The position numbers and the translations under genes are program-made. Positions 14,703 to 22,658 of a stretch of 26,391 bases of DNA are shown here, in pieces (the first letter of the stretch is position 1; every line of letters begins with the position of its first letter). The stretch is from the NCBI GenBank assembly GCA_947383645.1, contig CANDEH010000025.1:1-26391 (forward strand), written 5' to 3'. The notes below the pieces were generated by a model, which worked only from the letters and a program-made list of their open reading frames with translations, was not told where the DNA came from and made no database searches. Source of the DNA: an uncultured Clostridia bacterium (GTDB taxonomy: Bacteria > Bacillota > Clostridia > Oscillospirales > Oscillospiraceae).

Positions 14703-14979
14703 ATACCATCGGTTGACAAAGGGCAACACGGTTTTTCGGGGCTAAAACGAGAGCTGACGGCGTTATCCTCGTTGCCGGGCGACAGCCCGGCTGCCTCGTC
14801 TGCCTTGTCAGCGTTCGTTTTCGCTCCCGAAAAACTCCGAAGGACCTGTCGGCGAGCAAAAATGGGGGCTGACGAGGCCGCAGGGTGCAGGCGGGCTGTC
14901 GCCCGCCAAACCCGAGAACGAAGTCCAGCGCCCATTTAGGCCGCCGACAGGCGTGTCGCCCTTTGTCAACCGATGGTAT
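14703..14979. mobile_element. Possible non-autonomous element with terminal inverted repeats
   Basis: Bases 14703-14724 and 14958-14979 are perfect 22-base inverted repeats (core CCATCGGTTGACAAAGGGC), extended by ACACG after one mismatch. A TA dinucleotide sits at the outer edge of the core at both ends (14704-14705 and 14977-14978), as in TA-targeting elements of the IS630/mariner type. Inside are two long arms: 14731-14758 pairs with 14807-14835, capped by GCCGGGC-GACA-GCCCGGC; 14845-14870 pairs with 14927-14951, capped by GGCGGGC-TGTC-GCCCGCC. No open frame of note is inside. It could be a miniature transposable element or a structured RNA; a single copy cannot decide. Confidence 0.7.
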
Positions 14980-15002
14980 ACACAGGCGAGGAGGCGAAAG
15001 AC

Positions 15003-16010
15003 TTGCGCAGAAGTCTGGCGGCGGCCACGGTGATTCTGTTTTTTCTCTTCTTCTTCCCCTGGCTCTGGGGAGAGCGCCGGGAGGAACCCGATCCCTCGAC
15101 GGAGGATCCGCCGGCCACAGACGAGGGCGGGCAGCGGGAGATTCCTCCCGCCGTCCACGACAGCGCCAGGACGCTGACGGTGCTGATCCAGGGGGAGGTG
15201 GAGGAGATGACCATGGAGGAGTACCTCCAGGGCGTGGTCCGGGCGGAGATGCCCGCCTCCTTCGAGGAGGAGGCCCTGAAGGCCCAGGCGGTGGCCGCCC
15301 GGACCTACACCCTCTACAAGATCCGCCGCGGCGGCAGCCCCAACCATCCGGAGGCGGACGCCTGCGACGACATCAACTGCTGCAAGGCCTACCGCAGCGA
15401 GGAGGAGGCGGCCCAGAGCTGGGGCATGGCCACGGCGGTGTACGAGGAGAAGATCTGCCTGGCTGTGGCGGAGACGGACGGCGAGGTGGTTCTCTACGAC
15501 AACGCCCCGGTGCTGGCGGTGTTCCACTCCTCCTCAGCGGGGGCCACCCGTCCGGCGGGGGAGGTGTGGACAGGGGATTTGCCCTACCTGCAGAGCGTCC
15601 CCTCCCCGGAGGGGGAGGACACGGTGCCCAATTACCACAGCAGGGAGATCTTCACCTTGACGGAGTTTAAGGAGCTGTTTATCTCCAACTATCCCACGGC
15701 AAACCTGTCGGGGGCGCCGTCCAACTGGTTTACCAACATTCAGCAGACGGAGAACGGCGCGGTGACCAGCCTCCAGGTGGGGGGCGTCAGCCTGACCGGG
15801 GCCCAGCTGCGGGGACTGCTGGGGCTGCGCAGCGCAGCCTTTACGATCAGTTTTACGGACAGCGAGGTGGTATTTTCCGTCACCGGGTACGGCCACGGCG
15901 TGGGGATGAGCCAGTATGGGGCCAACGTGCTGGCCCAGGAGGGGAAGAACTATCGGGAGATTTTGACGCACTACTATGTGGGAACGACGGTAGGGGTGTA
16001 CGAGGAGTAG
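15003..16010 (+). CDS. spoIID: Stage II sporulation protein D (SpoIID)
   Basis: A 335-residue membrane-anchored lytic transglycosylase that trims peptidoglycan during engulfment of the forespore. It has an N-terminal membrane segment (about residues 5-22), the SpoIID core EYLQGVVRAEMPASFE with catalytic Glu (E82) followed by LKAQAVAARTY, a CDDINCC stretch (121-127) resembling the zinc-binding cysteines of SpoIID, and the C-terminal GYGHGVGMSQYGA motif. The TTG at 15003 is chosen because AGGAGG at 14989-14994 sits eight bases before it. The in-frame ATG at 14973 has no ribosome site and lies inside the terminal repeat of the upstream element. SpoIID-like proteins outside sporulation exist, so the exact role is slightly open. 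Confidence 0.88.
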   Translation: MRRSLAAATVILFFLFFFPWLWGERREEPDPSTEDPPATDEGGQREIPPAVHDSARTLTVLIQGEVEEMTMEEYLQGVVRAEMPASFEEEALKAQAVAARTYTLYKIRRGGSPNHPEADACDDINCCKAYRSEEEAAQSWGMATAVYEEKICLAVAETDGEVVLYDNAPVLAVFHSSSAGATRPAGEVWTGDLPYLQSVPSPEGEDTVPNYHSREIFTLTEFKELFISNYPTANLSGAPSNWFTNIQQTENGAVTSLQVGGVSLTGAQLRGLLGLRSAAFTISFTDSEVVFSVTGYGHGVGMSQYGANVLAQEGKNYREILTHYYVGTTVGVYEE

Positions 16011-16036
16011 GGCGGATCTGCGCCGCCAAAGGTCCC

Positions 16037-17392
16037 CTACTTTCCCACGCAGAACCGGGAGAAGATCCGCTCCACCAGGTCCTCCCGCAGCGTCCGTCCC
16101 GTCAGCTCCCCGAGGGCGCTGATGCCGGCCTCGGCGTCTGTCAGAACGGCGTCCGGCGTCAGGCCCTCCGCCAGAGCCGCCGCCGCGCCCTCCACGGCCC
16201 GCAGCGCCCGCTCCACCGCCTCCGCCTGACGGGCGTTGGTGAGAATCTGCCCGGCAGGAACCCCTTCCGCCGGATACAGCGCGGCAATCGCCGCCTCCAG
16301 CTCCGCGATCCCCTCCCCTGTCCTGGCGCTGAGCGCCACCACCGGGAGGTCTGTCACCGGCAGCTTCAGGCGGCGGGAGAGATCGCACTTGTTGACCACA
16401 ACAATGGCCCGCTCCGCCGCCGCCGCCAGCGCAAGGACCTCCCGATCCTCCTCTGTCAGCGGCGCGCTGGCGTCCAGTACCGCCAGGCACAGCGCCGCCC
16501 CCGCCGCCGCCGCGCGGCTGCGCGCCACGCCCAGATGCTCCACCGGGTCCTCCGTCTCCCGGAGGCCCGCTGTGTCGGTGAGGCGCAGCAGCAGCTCCCC
16601 GCAGCGTACCCGCTCCTCCACGGTGTCCCTTGTGGTGCCGGGGATGTCGGTGACAATGGCCCGCTCAAAGCCCGCCAGAGCGTTGAGCAGGGAGCTCTTT
16701 CCCACGTTGGGCCGGCCCAGAATGGCGGTGGACAGGCCGTTTTTCAGGATCTGGCCCCGGCGGAAGGTGCCCAGCAGCGCCCGCAGGGCCTCCGCCGTCT
16801 GCGCCAGGGTGCGGCCCAGGGTCTCCCGGGTCAGATCCTCGATGTCCTCGTCGGGGTAGTCCACCACGGCGTAAAACCGGCTGGCCACGTCCATGAGGCC
16901 GTCATACAGGGGGGCGATCTGCCGGAGGAGGGCCCCGTCCACCTGGCCGGCGGCATTTCGGGCGGCCTGGGGGGTCTCCGCCTCAATCAGGTCGATCACC
17001 GCCTCCGCCTGGGTCAGATCCAGATTTCCGCTGAGAAAGGCCCGCCGGGTAAACTCGCCGCCTCTGGCCTGTCTGGCGCCGGCGGCGAAGAGGGAGAGAA
17101 GCCCCTCCTGCAAAACCACCGGGGAGCCGTGGCAGTGGAATTCGGCGCTGTCCTCCCCGGTGTAGCTGTGCCCGGCGGCAAAGGTCACCGCCAGGGCGTG
17201 GTCGAGCACCCGGCCCTCCCGGTCGGTCAGCGCGCCGCAGACCATGGTCCGGCGGGGATGGGCGGAGAGGGGGCGGCCGTCTGCGGGGCGAAAAACCGCG
17301 TCGGCCACAGCCATCGCCTCCGGCCCGGAGAGGCGGAGAATGCCGATGGCGGCGACAGCCGGCGCGGTGGAGATGGCGGCGATGGTGTCCAT
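16037..17392 (-). CDS. mnmE: tRNA modification GTPase MnmE
   Basis: A 451-residue GTPase that with MnmG makes the 5-carboxymethylaminomethyl modification of wobble uridine in tRNA. It has the N-terminal tetrahydrofolate-binding domain (1-120), a helical domain, and an inserted G domain with GRPNVGKS (226-233), DTAG (273-276) and NKCD. It ends in the invariant FCVGK, whose cysteine is functionally important. AAAAGGAG lies eight bases before the ATG. In many Firmicutes mnmE follows khpB and precedes mnmG; here it stands alone, facing spoIID, about 10 kb from khpB, and mnmG is not in the window. Confidence 0.98.
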   Translation of the reverse strand: MDTIAAISTAPAVAAIGILRLSGPEAMAVADAVFRPADGRPLSAHPRRTMVCGALTDREGRVLDHALAVTFAAGHSYTGEDSAEFHCHGSPVVLQEGLLSLFAAGARQARGGEFTRRAFLSGNLDLTQAEAVIDLIEAETPQAARNAAGQVDGALLRQIAPLYDGLMDVASRFYAVVDYPDEDIEDLTRETLGRTLAQTAEALRALLGTFRRGQILKNGLSTAILGRPNVGKSSLLNALAGFERAIVTDIPGTTRDTVEERVRCGELLLRLTDTAGLRETEDPVEHLGVARSRAAAAGAALCLAVLDASAPLTEEDREVLALAAAAERAIVVVNKCDLSRRLKLPVTDLPVVALSARTGEGIAELEAAIAALYPAEGVPAGQILTNARQAEAVERALRAVEGAAAALAEGLTPDAVLTDAEAGISALGELTGRTLREDLVERIFSRFCVGK

Positions 17393-17715
17393 AATCGTAG
17401 CTCCTTTTCATCTTCACGAACTGCTGCGTTATCTTTTTCGTCAAACTTTGTTGATTCTTATGTGATTCGACTATAGAGCGCCTGTCCGCTCCCCGGAATG
17501 CAGCCCCGCCGACGTGGTCGGCGGGGCTGCGCTGCGCATGTACCGCCGGGGCATGCGCCTGACGCCGCGATCCTTCGGCGGCGAAGGGCCCCCTGGGGGA
17601 GTGCGCGGTCCACAGGCCGCAGGGAGCCGGAGGCCGTTTTCCCGCGCGTCCCTGGAAGAGGACTTCCCGACCCTCCCATGAGATCCGCGGGGCTCCATCC
17701 GAGTGTGCGAGGACG
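17393..17715. other. Intergenic stretch with a 14-bp GC-rich hairpin
   Basis: No gene is supported in these 323 bases. The main structure is GCAGCCCCGCCGAC-GTG-GTCGGCGGGGCTGC (17500-17530, 14 perfect pairs), followed by GCGCATG.../CATGCGC (about 17534-17558). Neither has a T-run on either strand. The AT-rich part nearest mnmE (17395-17475) probably contains its promoter, but no clear pair of boxes was found. Confidence 0.55.
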
Positions 17716-17937
17716 TTACTCCCCCAGATCCTGACGGATGACTTTTCCCAGGTTCCACATCTGCACCGCGCTGCGCTCCGCCTTCTCCCGCTCCTCATCG
17801 CTGTTGTAGGCGAAGTGGGCGGTGTGGGCGCCGCAGTGGAGACACTCCACATAGACGCACCAGCCGCCCTCGTGCTCCACAGACCCCACGCCCTCCCGGC
17901 AGATGGGGCAGTCCTCCAGATCGTAAAACTCCTGCAT
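17716..17937 (-). CDS. Lar-like small zinc-ribbon protein
   Basis: A 73-residue protein with two CxxC knuckles (C10-P-I-C13 and C32-L-H-C35) followed by GAHT and, near the end, AVQMWN. This pattern matches the Lar (restriction alleviation) type zinc ribbon, first known from Rac prophage Lar and found in many phage and bacterial proteins of unknown function. It probably binds zinc. It begins one base after the HAD gene ends and has AAGGAGG at nine bases, so it is co-transcribed. No phage genes surround it, so an anti-restriction role is not implied. Confidence 0.75.
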   Translation of the reverse strand: MQEFYDLEDCPICREGVGSVEHEGGWCVYVECLHCGAHTAHFAYNSDEEREKAERSAVQMWNLGKVIRQDLGE

Positions 17938-17938
17938 A

Positions 17939-18802
17939 TTACCGTTCCTCCTTTTTTCCGATGGCCCGCAGCTGTCCCGCCGAGGTCTCCTCCAGGCGGT
18001 GGGTTACGGCCATTCTCCGTATGATATCCTGCATGGTCTCCTCCAGCGCCGTGCCCTCCCGGTAGTCGGCGGGAAAGATGTAGTCCACCCGGCCGTCCCG
18101 GAGGAGCTGCTCCACACCCGGCCGGTTCAACGGCTGGTAGACGGCGATGGCCTGGCCGCCGTAGGAGCGCATCATCTTCATGCAGGGCACGTCGGAGAGG
18201 CCGTCGCCCAGGTAGATCATATTGGTGAAGGGAATGCGCTTGCTGTCGTCGGGCATGGAGGCGTTGAGGGTTTTGTCGTCGGACACGTCCAGAACGCCCT
18301 TGTTGATGCGGTAGACAAACTGGGTCTTGGCGGTAAAGTTCACCGCCAGCTTGGGCCAGACCGGATGGCCCTCCCCGTCGTAGTAGAACTCGCTGGCGTA
18401 GATCTCCTTAAAGCACCCGGCAATGGCGCTGCCCTCGATGATCTCCCGCAGTCCCGAGGAGATCACATAGTGCTCTACGGAGACGCCAAGGTCCTCCCCG
18501 AAGCGGTTGATCCGGGGGAACCAGTCGGCGACGCCGGGGAAGAGGGCGATGTTTCGCCCGTGGCGGCGGAGGGTATCCCGGGTAAAGGGGATCCCCTTCT
18601 CCCGGCACTGAACGATCATGGTGTACATGTAGGCCAGGATACCGTCCATCTTTTCCCGCCATCCAAAGGCGTTGGCCAGACGCCAGAAGTCCTCCGGCGC
18701 CATGCCCAGGCTGGGGATGAACCCGTAGTTCTGCATATCCTGCGTGCACAGGGTCTTGTCGTAGTCGTACAGAATGGCGATGATGGGTCTGGTGCGCTCC
18801 AT
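17939..18802 (-). CDS. HAD superfamily phosphatase, phosphoserine-phosphatase-like
   Basis: A 287-residue hydrolase of the haloacid dehalogenase superfamily. Motif I is YDYDKT (nucleophile D13, acid D15), motif II is in VISSG (114-117) and motif IV is GDGLSD (199-204). A helical cap lies between motif I and II (about 30-90). Such enzymes remove phosphate from small molecules; the substrate cannot be read from sequence. GAGGTGGAGAT precedes the ATG. The divIVA terminator lies only 18 bases upstream of the start codon, so expression needs a promoter overlapping it, or read-through. Confidence 0.88.
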   Translation of the reverse strand: MERTRPIIAILYDYDKTLCTQDMQNYGFIPSLGMAPEDFWRLANAFGWREKMDGILAYMYTMIVQCREKGIPFTRDTLRRHGRNIALFPGVADWFPRINRFGEDLGVSVEHYVISSGLREIIEGSAIAGCFKEIYASEFYYDGEGHPVWPKLAVNFTAKTQFVYRINKGVLDVSDDKTLNASMPDDSKRIPFTNMIYLGDGLSDVPCMKMMRSYGGQAIAVYQPLNRPGVEQLLRDGRVDYIFPADYREGTALEETMQDIIRRMAVTHRLEETSAGQLRAIGKKEER

Positions 18803-18819
18803 ATCTCCACCTCATTGGC

Positions 18820-18843
18820 AAAAAGGCGGCTCGTCGAGCCGCC
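18820..18843 (-). terminator. Terminator after divIVA
   Basis: On the minus strand GGCGGCTCG-A-CGAGCCGCC is followed by TTTTT. It lies 46 bases beyond the divIVA stop. It is so close to the HAD gene start that it could also act as an attenuator for the HAD and zinc-ribbon genes. Confidence 0.85.
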
Positions 18844-18889
18844 CTTCATTTCCACTCCCGCTTTCACAGCCGCAGATACCGGCGGGGGT

Positions 18890-19843
18890 TCACTTCTCTT
18901 TGTTATAGTTGCGCCCAAACTGGAGGTCGTCCAGGGCGATCACGCGGGTGTCCGCGTCGTCCAGATCGTCGGCGGGGGGCTGGGCATGGCGGGAAGCGGC
19001 GGAAAATGCGCCGCCGGCCGGTTCGTCCTCCTCTTCCTCCTCGTCCTCGTACGCATCCTCGTAATCCCGGCTGCGGCGGAAGAGGTTCTTCAGGATTCCC
19101 CCGCGGGGCTCCTCCTCGTAGTAGTCCTCCTCCTCCAGAGGCTCCAGATCCCCGGTAAACTCCTCCGCCGGCGGCGCTGCGGGCGTCTCCTCCGCCGGGG
19201 GGATCACGCGGGTCTCCTGGACCTCCGCCGGCGGCTCTGCCGGGGGTCTGGGCGTCTCCGCCTTTGCGGCCGGCGCCGGCTCCGCCGGGCGCTGGGGGGG
19301 CGGGGGCAACATCTCCGTGAGCTTGTCCAAGATCTGGAGCTGCTCCTCGCAGCTGCTCCTGGCCAGGTCCATAAACTTCCCTACCGCCATCCGGGCCCGC
19401 TCCAGGCGGTACTCCTCGCCGGCGATGGCGGCGTCCACCTCCTGCTTTTTCTCCAGAAGACGCTGCTCCTCGGCCTTCATCAGCTGATCCAGCTCGGCGA
19501 TGCGGGCCTTGGCGTCCTTCTCTGCGTCGCCCATCATGGCGGTGCGCTGCTCCTCGGCCTCCTGCACAATGGCGTCCCGCTTGCTCTCGGCGGTGGTGAC
19601 GATCTCCGTGGCCATCTTCTGGGCGGAGAGGAGCAGGGAGCGGAAGGACTCCTCCGTCTGCCGGGACTCGTCCATCTTCTCCGCCAGCAGCTTGATCTTG
19701 GCCTTCAGCGCCACGTTTTCCTTGTAGAGGCTGGCGTAGTCCTCGGTCAGCTTGTCCAGAAATTCATCCACAGATACCATGTTGTACCCGCCCATGACCG
19801 CCTTGGGAAAGGTCTTGCTGCTCACTTCCTGAGGTGTCAGCAT
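18890..19843 (-). CDS. divIVA: DivIVA domain-containing protein
   Basis: A 317-residue DivIVA homologue that marks curved membrane at poles and septa. The N-terminal lipid-binding domain is recognisable (MLTPQEVSSKTFPKAVMGGYNMVSVDEFLDKL). A long coiled coil follows (about 35-175), then a Pro/Ala/Glu-rich linker (185-235). The C-terminal region (about 240-317) is strongly acidic around an LKNLFRRSRDY helix, an unusual extension compared with the roughly 160-residue Bacillus protein. AGGAGG lies nine bases before the ATG. sepF lies directly upstream, the standard division-gene neighbourhood in Gram-positives. Confidence 0.93.
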   Translation of the reverse strand: MLTPQEVSSKTFPKAVMGGYNMVSVDEFLDKLTEDYASLYKENVALKAKIKLLAEKMDESRQTEESFRSLLLSAQKMATEIVTTAESKRDAIVQEAEEQRTAMMGDAEKDAKARIAELDQLMKAEEQRLLEKKQEVDAAIAGEEYRLERARMAVGKFMDLARSSCEEQLQILDKLTEMLPPPPQRPAEPAPAAKAETPRPPAEPPAEVQETRVIPPAEETPAAPPAEEFTGDLEPLEEEDYYEEEPRGGILKNLFRRSRDYEDAYEDEEEEEDEPAGGAFSAASRHAQPPADDLDDADTRVIALDDLQFGRNYNKEK

Positions 19844-19890
19844 CTCTCTGTCCTCCTACGCTTATATAACTTAGAAACTGTACCGGCAGG

Positions 19891-20010
19891 CTAAACACAT
19901 GGCTTTGCGGTCAAAGTTGCCGCTGCCTGTGTAAAAAATCTTGAAGCACACCAGGTATTTCTGCGATTTTTTGCCTTGCCAGACGAAAATTCGGCCGGCA
20001 ATCCGCACAC
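19891..20010 (-). other. divIVA-sepF gap with an untranslated-looking 39-codon frame
   Basis: The 188-base gap between sepF and divIVA holds a minus-strand open frame from GTG at 20010 to TAG at 19891 without a ribosome site. The composition is more AT-rich than neighbouring genes. A promoter for divIVA may lie here, but no well-spaced pair of boxes is convincing. Confidence 0.35.
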
Positions 20011-20031
20011 GTGGATCTATTCAGCGCTTCC

Positions 20032-20490
20032 TTAAAAATACAGTCCGTTGCTCTCCAGCTCGTCCAGCAGGTCGCCCACCATCTCCACGTGGTAGGGGGT
20101 AATGATATAGGTATTGGCGGCCACCTTCTTAATCCGCCCCTCGCTGGCGTAGGCCACGCCGGAGAGGAAGTCGATCAGCCGGCGGGCGATGTCCTTGTTG
20201 GTGGACTCCAGGTTGATGACCACCGTCCGCTTCTCCTTCAGATGGTCGGCGATCTCGCTGGCCATCTCGAACCGCTCGGGCTTCACCAGCACCACCTTCA
20301 GCTGGGTGGTGGCGGCGATGTTCACCACCTTGTTGCGCCGGTCGTCCACGGTGTACCCGCTCTTCCGATCCCGGCTCTGGCGCTCGTCAAAGAAGGGGGC
20401 CGGCTCCTGATCGTCAAACCCCTCATCCTCGTAGTCGTCCTCATCCTCGTAGGGATTAAAAATTTTTTTCACTTCATCCAATAAGCTCAT
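20032..20490 (-). CDS. sepF: Cell division protein SepF
   Basis: A 152-residue membrane-binding protein that tethers FtsZ at the division site. The N-terminal amphipathic helix (MSLLDEVKKIFNPY) is followed by an acidic linker and the SepF core (about 55-150), including TVVINLEST and a GVAYASEGRIKKVAANTYIITP-type strand-turn-strand. The ATG at 20490 has AAGGAG at eight bases. A GTG two codons earlier would be too close to that site. FtsZ and other division genes are not in the window. Confidence 0.95.
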   Translation of the reverse strand: MSLLDEVKKIFNPYEDEDDYEDEGFDDQEPAPFFDERQSRDRKSGYTVDDRRNKVVNIAATTQLKVVLVKPERFEMASEIADHLKEKRTVVINLESTNKDIARRLIDFLSGVAYASEGRIKKVAANTYIITPYHVEMVGDLLDELESNGLYF

Positions 20491-20575
20491 GCCCACTTCT
20501 CCTTACAAAGTTTTTCCAGCAAGCTCCGCCGCGAAAAGGAGCCACAGTCACAAACCAGAACGCCCCGCCAAATGT

Positions 20576-20628
20576 GCGGCCCCGGCCGCAAAGAGCTTCC
20601 CGGGAGAGGCCGGGGCCCGCCTATAAAC
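20576..20628. repeat. GC-rich inverted repeat between yggS and sepF
   Basis: GCGGCCCCGGCC pairs with GGCCGGGGCCCGC across a loop of about 20 bases. It may help end the yggS transcript, but no T-run follows on the minus strand, so terminator function is uncertain. Confidence 0.5.
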
Positions 20629-20669
20629 GAGAGCCATTTTTGCCGGATACAGCGTTTCGGCAGCAGAGT

Positions 20670-21368
20670 TCAGACGGGGTAGTTCCGCGCACCGAAGATT
20701 GCCGAACCCACCCGGATCAGGGTGGCTCCGGCGGCGATGGCGTCTTCAAAGTCGTCGCTCATACCCATAGACAGATATGATAACCTATTATCGTACAATT
20801 TTTCTCCTATGTCAATATAGAGACGGGCAACTTCCTGAAAGTAGGGCAGATTTTCCCCCGGCGCGGCGGCCGCGGGCGGGATGGTCATCAGCCCCCGGAG
20901 GGCCACGTGCTCCAGCGCCCTGGCCCGCTCCGCCGCGGCGAAGACCTCGGCGCTGGCGAAGCCGCTCTTGCTCTCCTCTCCGCCCACGTTTACCTCCAGA
21001 AGGATGCCCTGGACAAGGCCCCGCTTGGCGGCCTCCTTCTCGATCTCCTCCAGCAGGGGCAGGGAGGACACGGAGTGGATCAGCGATACCTTCCCCACCA
21101 CCTGCCGCACCTTGTTGCGCTGGAGGTGGCCGATGAAGTGGAGGGGCGCGCCCTCATAGGCGCCCTCCTCGTACTTACCCAGCATCTCCTGGACCCGGTT
21201 CTCCCCCAGAGCGTCGATACCGGCGGCGATGGCGGCGCGGCAGGCGCCGCTGTCATTCATCTTGCTGGCGCCCACCAGCGCGATCTCCGAGGGGTCCCGG
21301 CCCGCGGCCCGGGCGGCCCGGGCCATGCGGCTGCGGATGGCTGCGATGTTCTCTGCGATACTGCTCAT
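20670..21368 (-). CDS. yggS: PLP homeostasis protein YggS/YlmE
   Basis: A 232-residue pyridoxal-phosphate-binding protein of the COG0325 family, a single alanine-racemase-like barrel. The PLP lysine is K36 in ALVGASKM, and the family marks GENRVQEM, HFIGHLQRNK, SLIHSVSS and LSMGMSDDFEDAIAAGATLIRVGSAIFGAR are all present. It keeps cellular PLP balanced and influences amino-acid and nucleotide pools. The ATG at 21368 is preferred over a TTG two codons earlier. In many Gram-positives this gene is next to sepF, as it is here. Confidence 0.96.
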   Translation of the reverse strand: MSSIAENIAAIRSRMARAARAAGRDPSEIALVGASKMNDSGACRAAIAAGIDALGENRVQEMLGKYEEGAYEGAPLHFIGHLQRNKVRQVVGKVSLIHSVSSLPLLEEIEKEAAKRGLVQGILLEVNVGGEESKSGFASAEVFAAAERARALEHVALRGLMTIPPAAAAPGENLPYFQEVARLYIDIGEKLYDNRLSYLSMGMSDDFEDAIAAGATLIRVGSAIFGARNYPV

Positions 21369-21374
21369 ATCCAA

Positions 21375-22658
21375 TCACCCTATCACCTTTCCGTTATATA
21401 GATTGTTGGCGGTGACAATGACCTCGTCCCCGCTGCGAATGGAGTACAGCTCGATCTGCCGCTCTGTCAGCGCGCTCCCCAGGGCCTCCGGGTCGGGGGA
21501 CACCAGGTAGTAGTCCTCCCCCTCGTAGACCACCATGACCGGCTTGAGCTGGGCCAGGCGGCCCACCCGGCAGTAGACGGCGGTGACCCGGACCTCCTGC
21601 TCCTCCATCCCCTCGCTGCCGGGGACGGTGTCCGTCACCACCCGCAGGGCGGACTTGGGCACCCGGATGCCGCCATAGGCGTGAAAGATCAGCTGGGCGT
21701 TCTGCCGGCGCAGCAGGGTAGTGATGGAGAGAAAGCGGTCGCTCTTCAAGACCAGCACCCGCTCCCCGTTCTCCTCCCGGCCCAGGGAGTGGACCTCCAT
21801 TGTGATGTCCCGGTCCAGTCCGCTTAAAAAGCGCAGGGTCACCTGGCCCCCCTCCCGCAGATCCGCCGCATCCGCCGAGGATACCACGGCGGCGTAGTAC
21901 CAGGTGCTGCCGGTAATCAGCTTGCCCACCCGGCTTACCGCGGCGGCGTCCGGCGCGATGGCGCGGAGTGTGGAGGGGGTCAGATCCTCCAGAATGGCCG
22001 GGGTGAGCACCGTCTCGTACCCGTCCACCACCGAGGCGTAGTACCCGGCGCGGGGGGCGGTAATGGCGCTGCTCCCCGCCTGGGCGGAGGAGCGGAGGGT
22101 GCGGATCTCGGCCTCCAGGGCGGTGATCTGGGCGGCGAGCTCGTCCTCCCCGCTGTAGGTGTAGTCCCGCTTGAGCACCAGGGTCTGCAAAGTCCCGCTC
22201 TCCGTGGAGGCGGCGGTGAGGTTCCCCTGGGCCACATGGCTTTTCAGGGTAAAGATGCCGCTGCGGATGCTGTTGTCCAGCTTCAGCACCGCCTGCGCCC
22301 CGGAGGCGGCGCTCTGGGCGTACTGGAGCTGGTCCAGACGCTGCTCCAGGATCTCCAGCTGTCTGGCGTCGCTGAGGGCGGCCTCGCTGTGGTAGACGGT
22401 GGCCACGCTGCGGCCCTTCCCCACCCGCTCCCCCTCCTGTCGGGTGCTGTAGACCAGGCCGCTGTGGTCCGGCAGCAGCTCCTCCTGCCGGACCACATAG
22501 CCGGTGACGGTCACCGCGTCGTCGCTCTGGTAGTAGTAGGCGGCGGTGGTAATCAGCGGGTCCACCAGATAGCCGCCAAGGCGTGTGGCAAAGTAGACCA
22601 TCACCGCCAGGAAGGCGGCGACAGCGATGGTTTTTGTGACAAAGTTGCTGTCTCTCAT
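21375..22658 (-). CDS. HlyD/RND-adaptor-like membrane protein
   Basis: A 427-residue protein with one N-terminal membrane segment (about 8-27). A barrel-sandwich (biotinyl-lipoyl-like) half follows at about 48-90 (VTGYVVRQEELL, GERVGKGRSVATVY), then a helical hairpin (about 95-200), the returning half (SSAITAPRAGYYASVVDG, about 205-225) and beta-barrel-like domains. This is the layout of HlyD-type adaptor proteins, but no ABC or RND transporter gene is adjacent, and the organism is probably single-membraned. The ATG overlaps the hfq stop (ATGA), so it is translationally coupled to hfq. Function unknown; export-related or envelope-associated is the most likely. Confidence 0.83.
   Translation of the reverse strand: MRDSNFVTKTIAVAAFLAVMVYFATRLGGYLVDPLITTAAYYYQSDDAVTVTGYVVRQEELLPDHSGLVYSTRQEGERVGKGRSVATVYHSEAALSDARQLEILEQRLDQLQYAQSAASGAQAVLKLDNSIRSGIFTLKSHVAQGNLTAASTESGTLQTLVLKRDYTYSGEDELAAQITALEAEIRTLRSSAQAGSSAITAPRAGYYASVVDGYETVLTPAILEDLTPSTLRAIAPDAAAVSRVGKLITGSTWYYAAVVSSADAADLREGGQVTLRFLSGLDRDITMEVHSLGREENGERVLVLKSDRFLSITTLLRRQNAQLIFHAYGGIRVPKSALRVVTDTVPGSEGMEEQEVRVTAVYCRVGRLAQLKPVMVVYEGEDYYLVSPDPEALGSALTERQIELYSIRSGDEVIVTANNLYNGKVIG

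Noticed and set aside
14973..15002. ATG start of spoIID at 14973
   Set aside because: It lies in the terminal inverted repeat and lacks a ribosome site; AGGAGG is placed for the TTG at 15003.
17716..17937. Prophage remnant signalled by the Lar-like gene
   Set aside because: No integrase, attachment repeat or phage structural gene lies nearby and base composition matches the neighbours.
19891..20010. Small gene between divIVA and sepF
   Set aside because: The 39-codon frame has no ribosome site and no recognisable motif.
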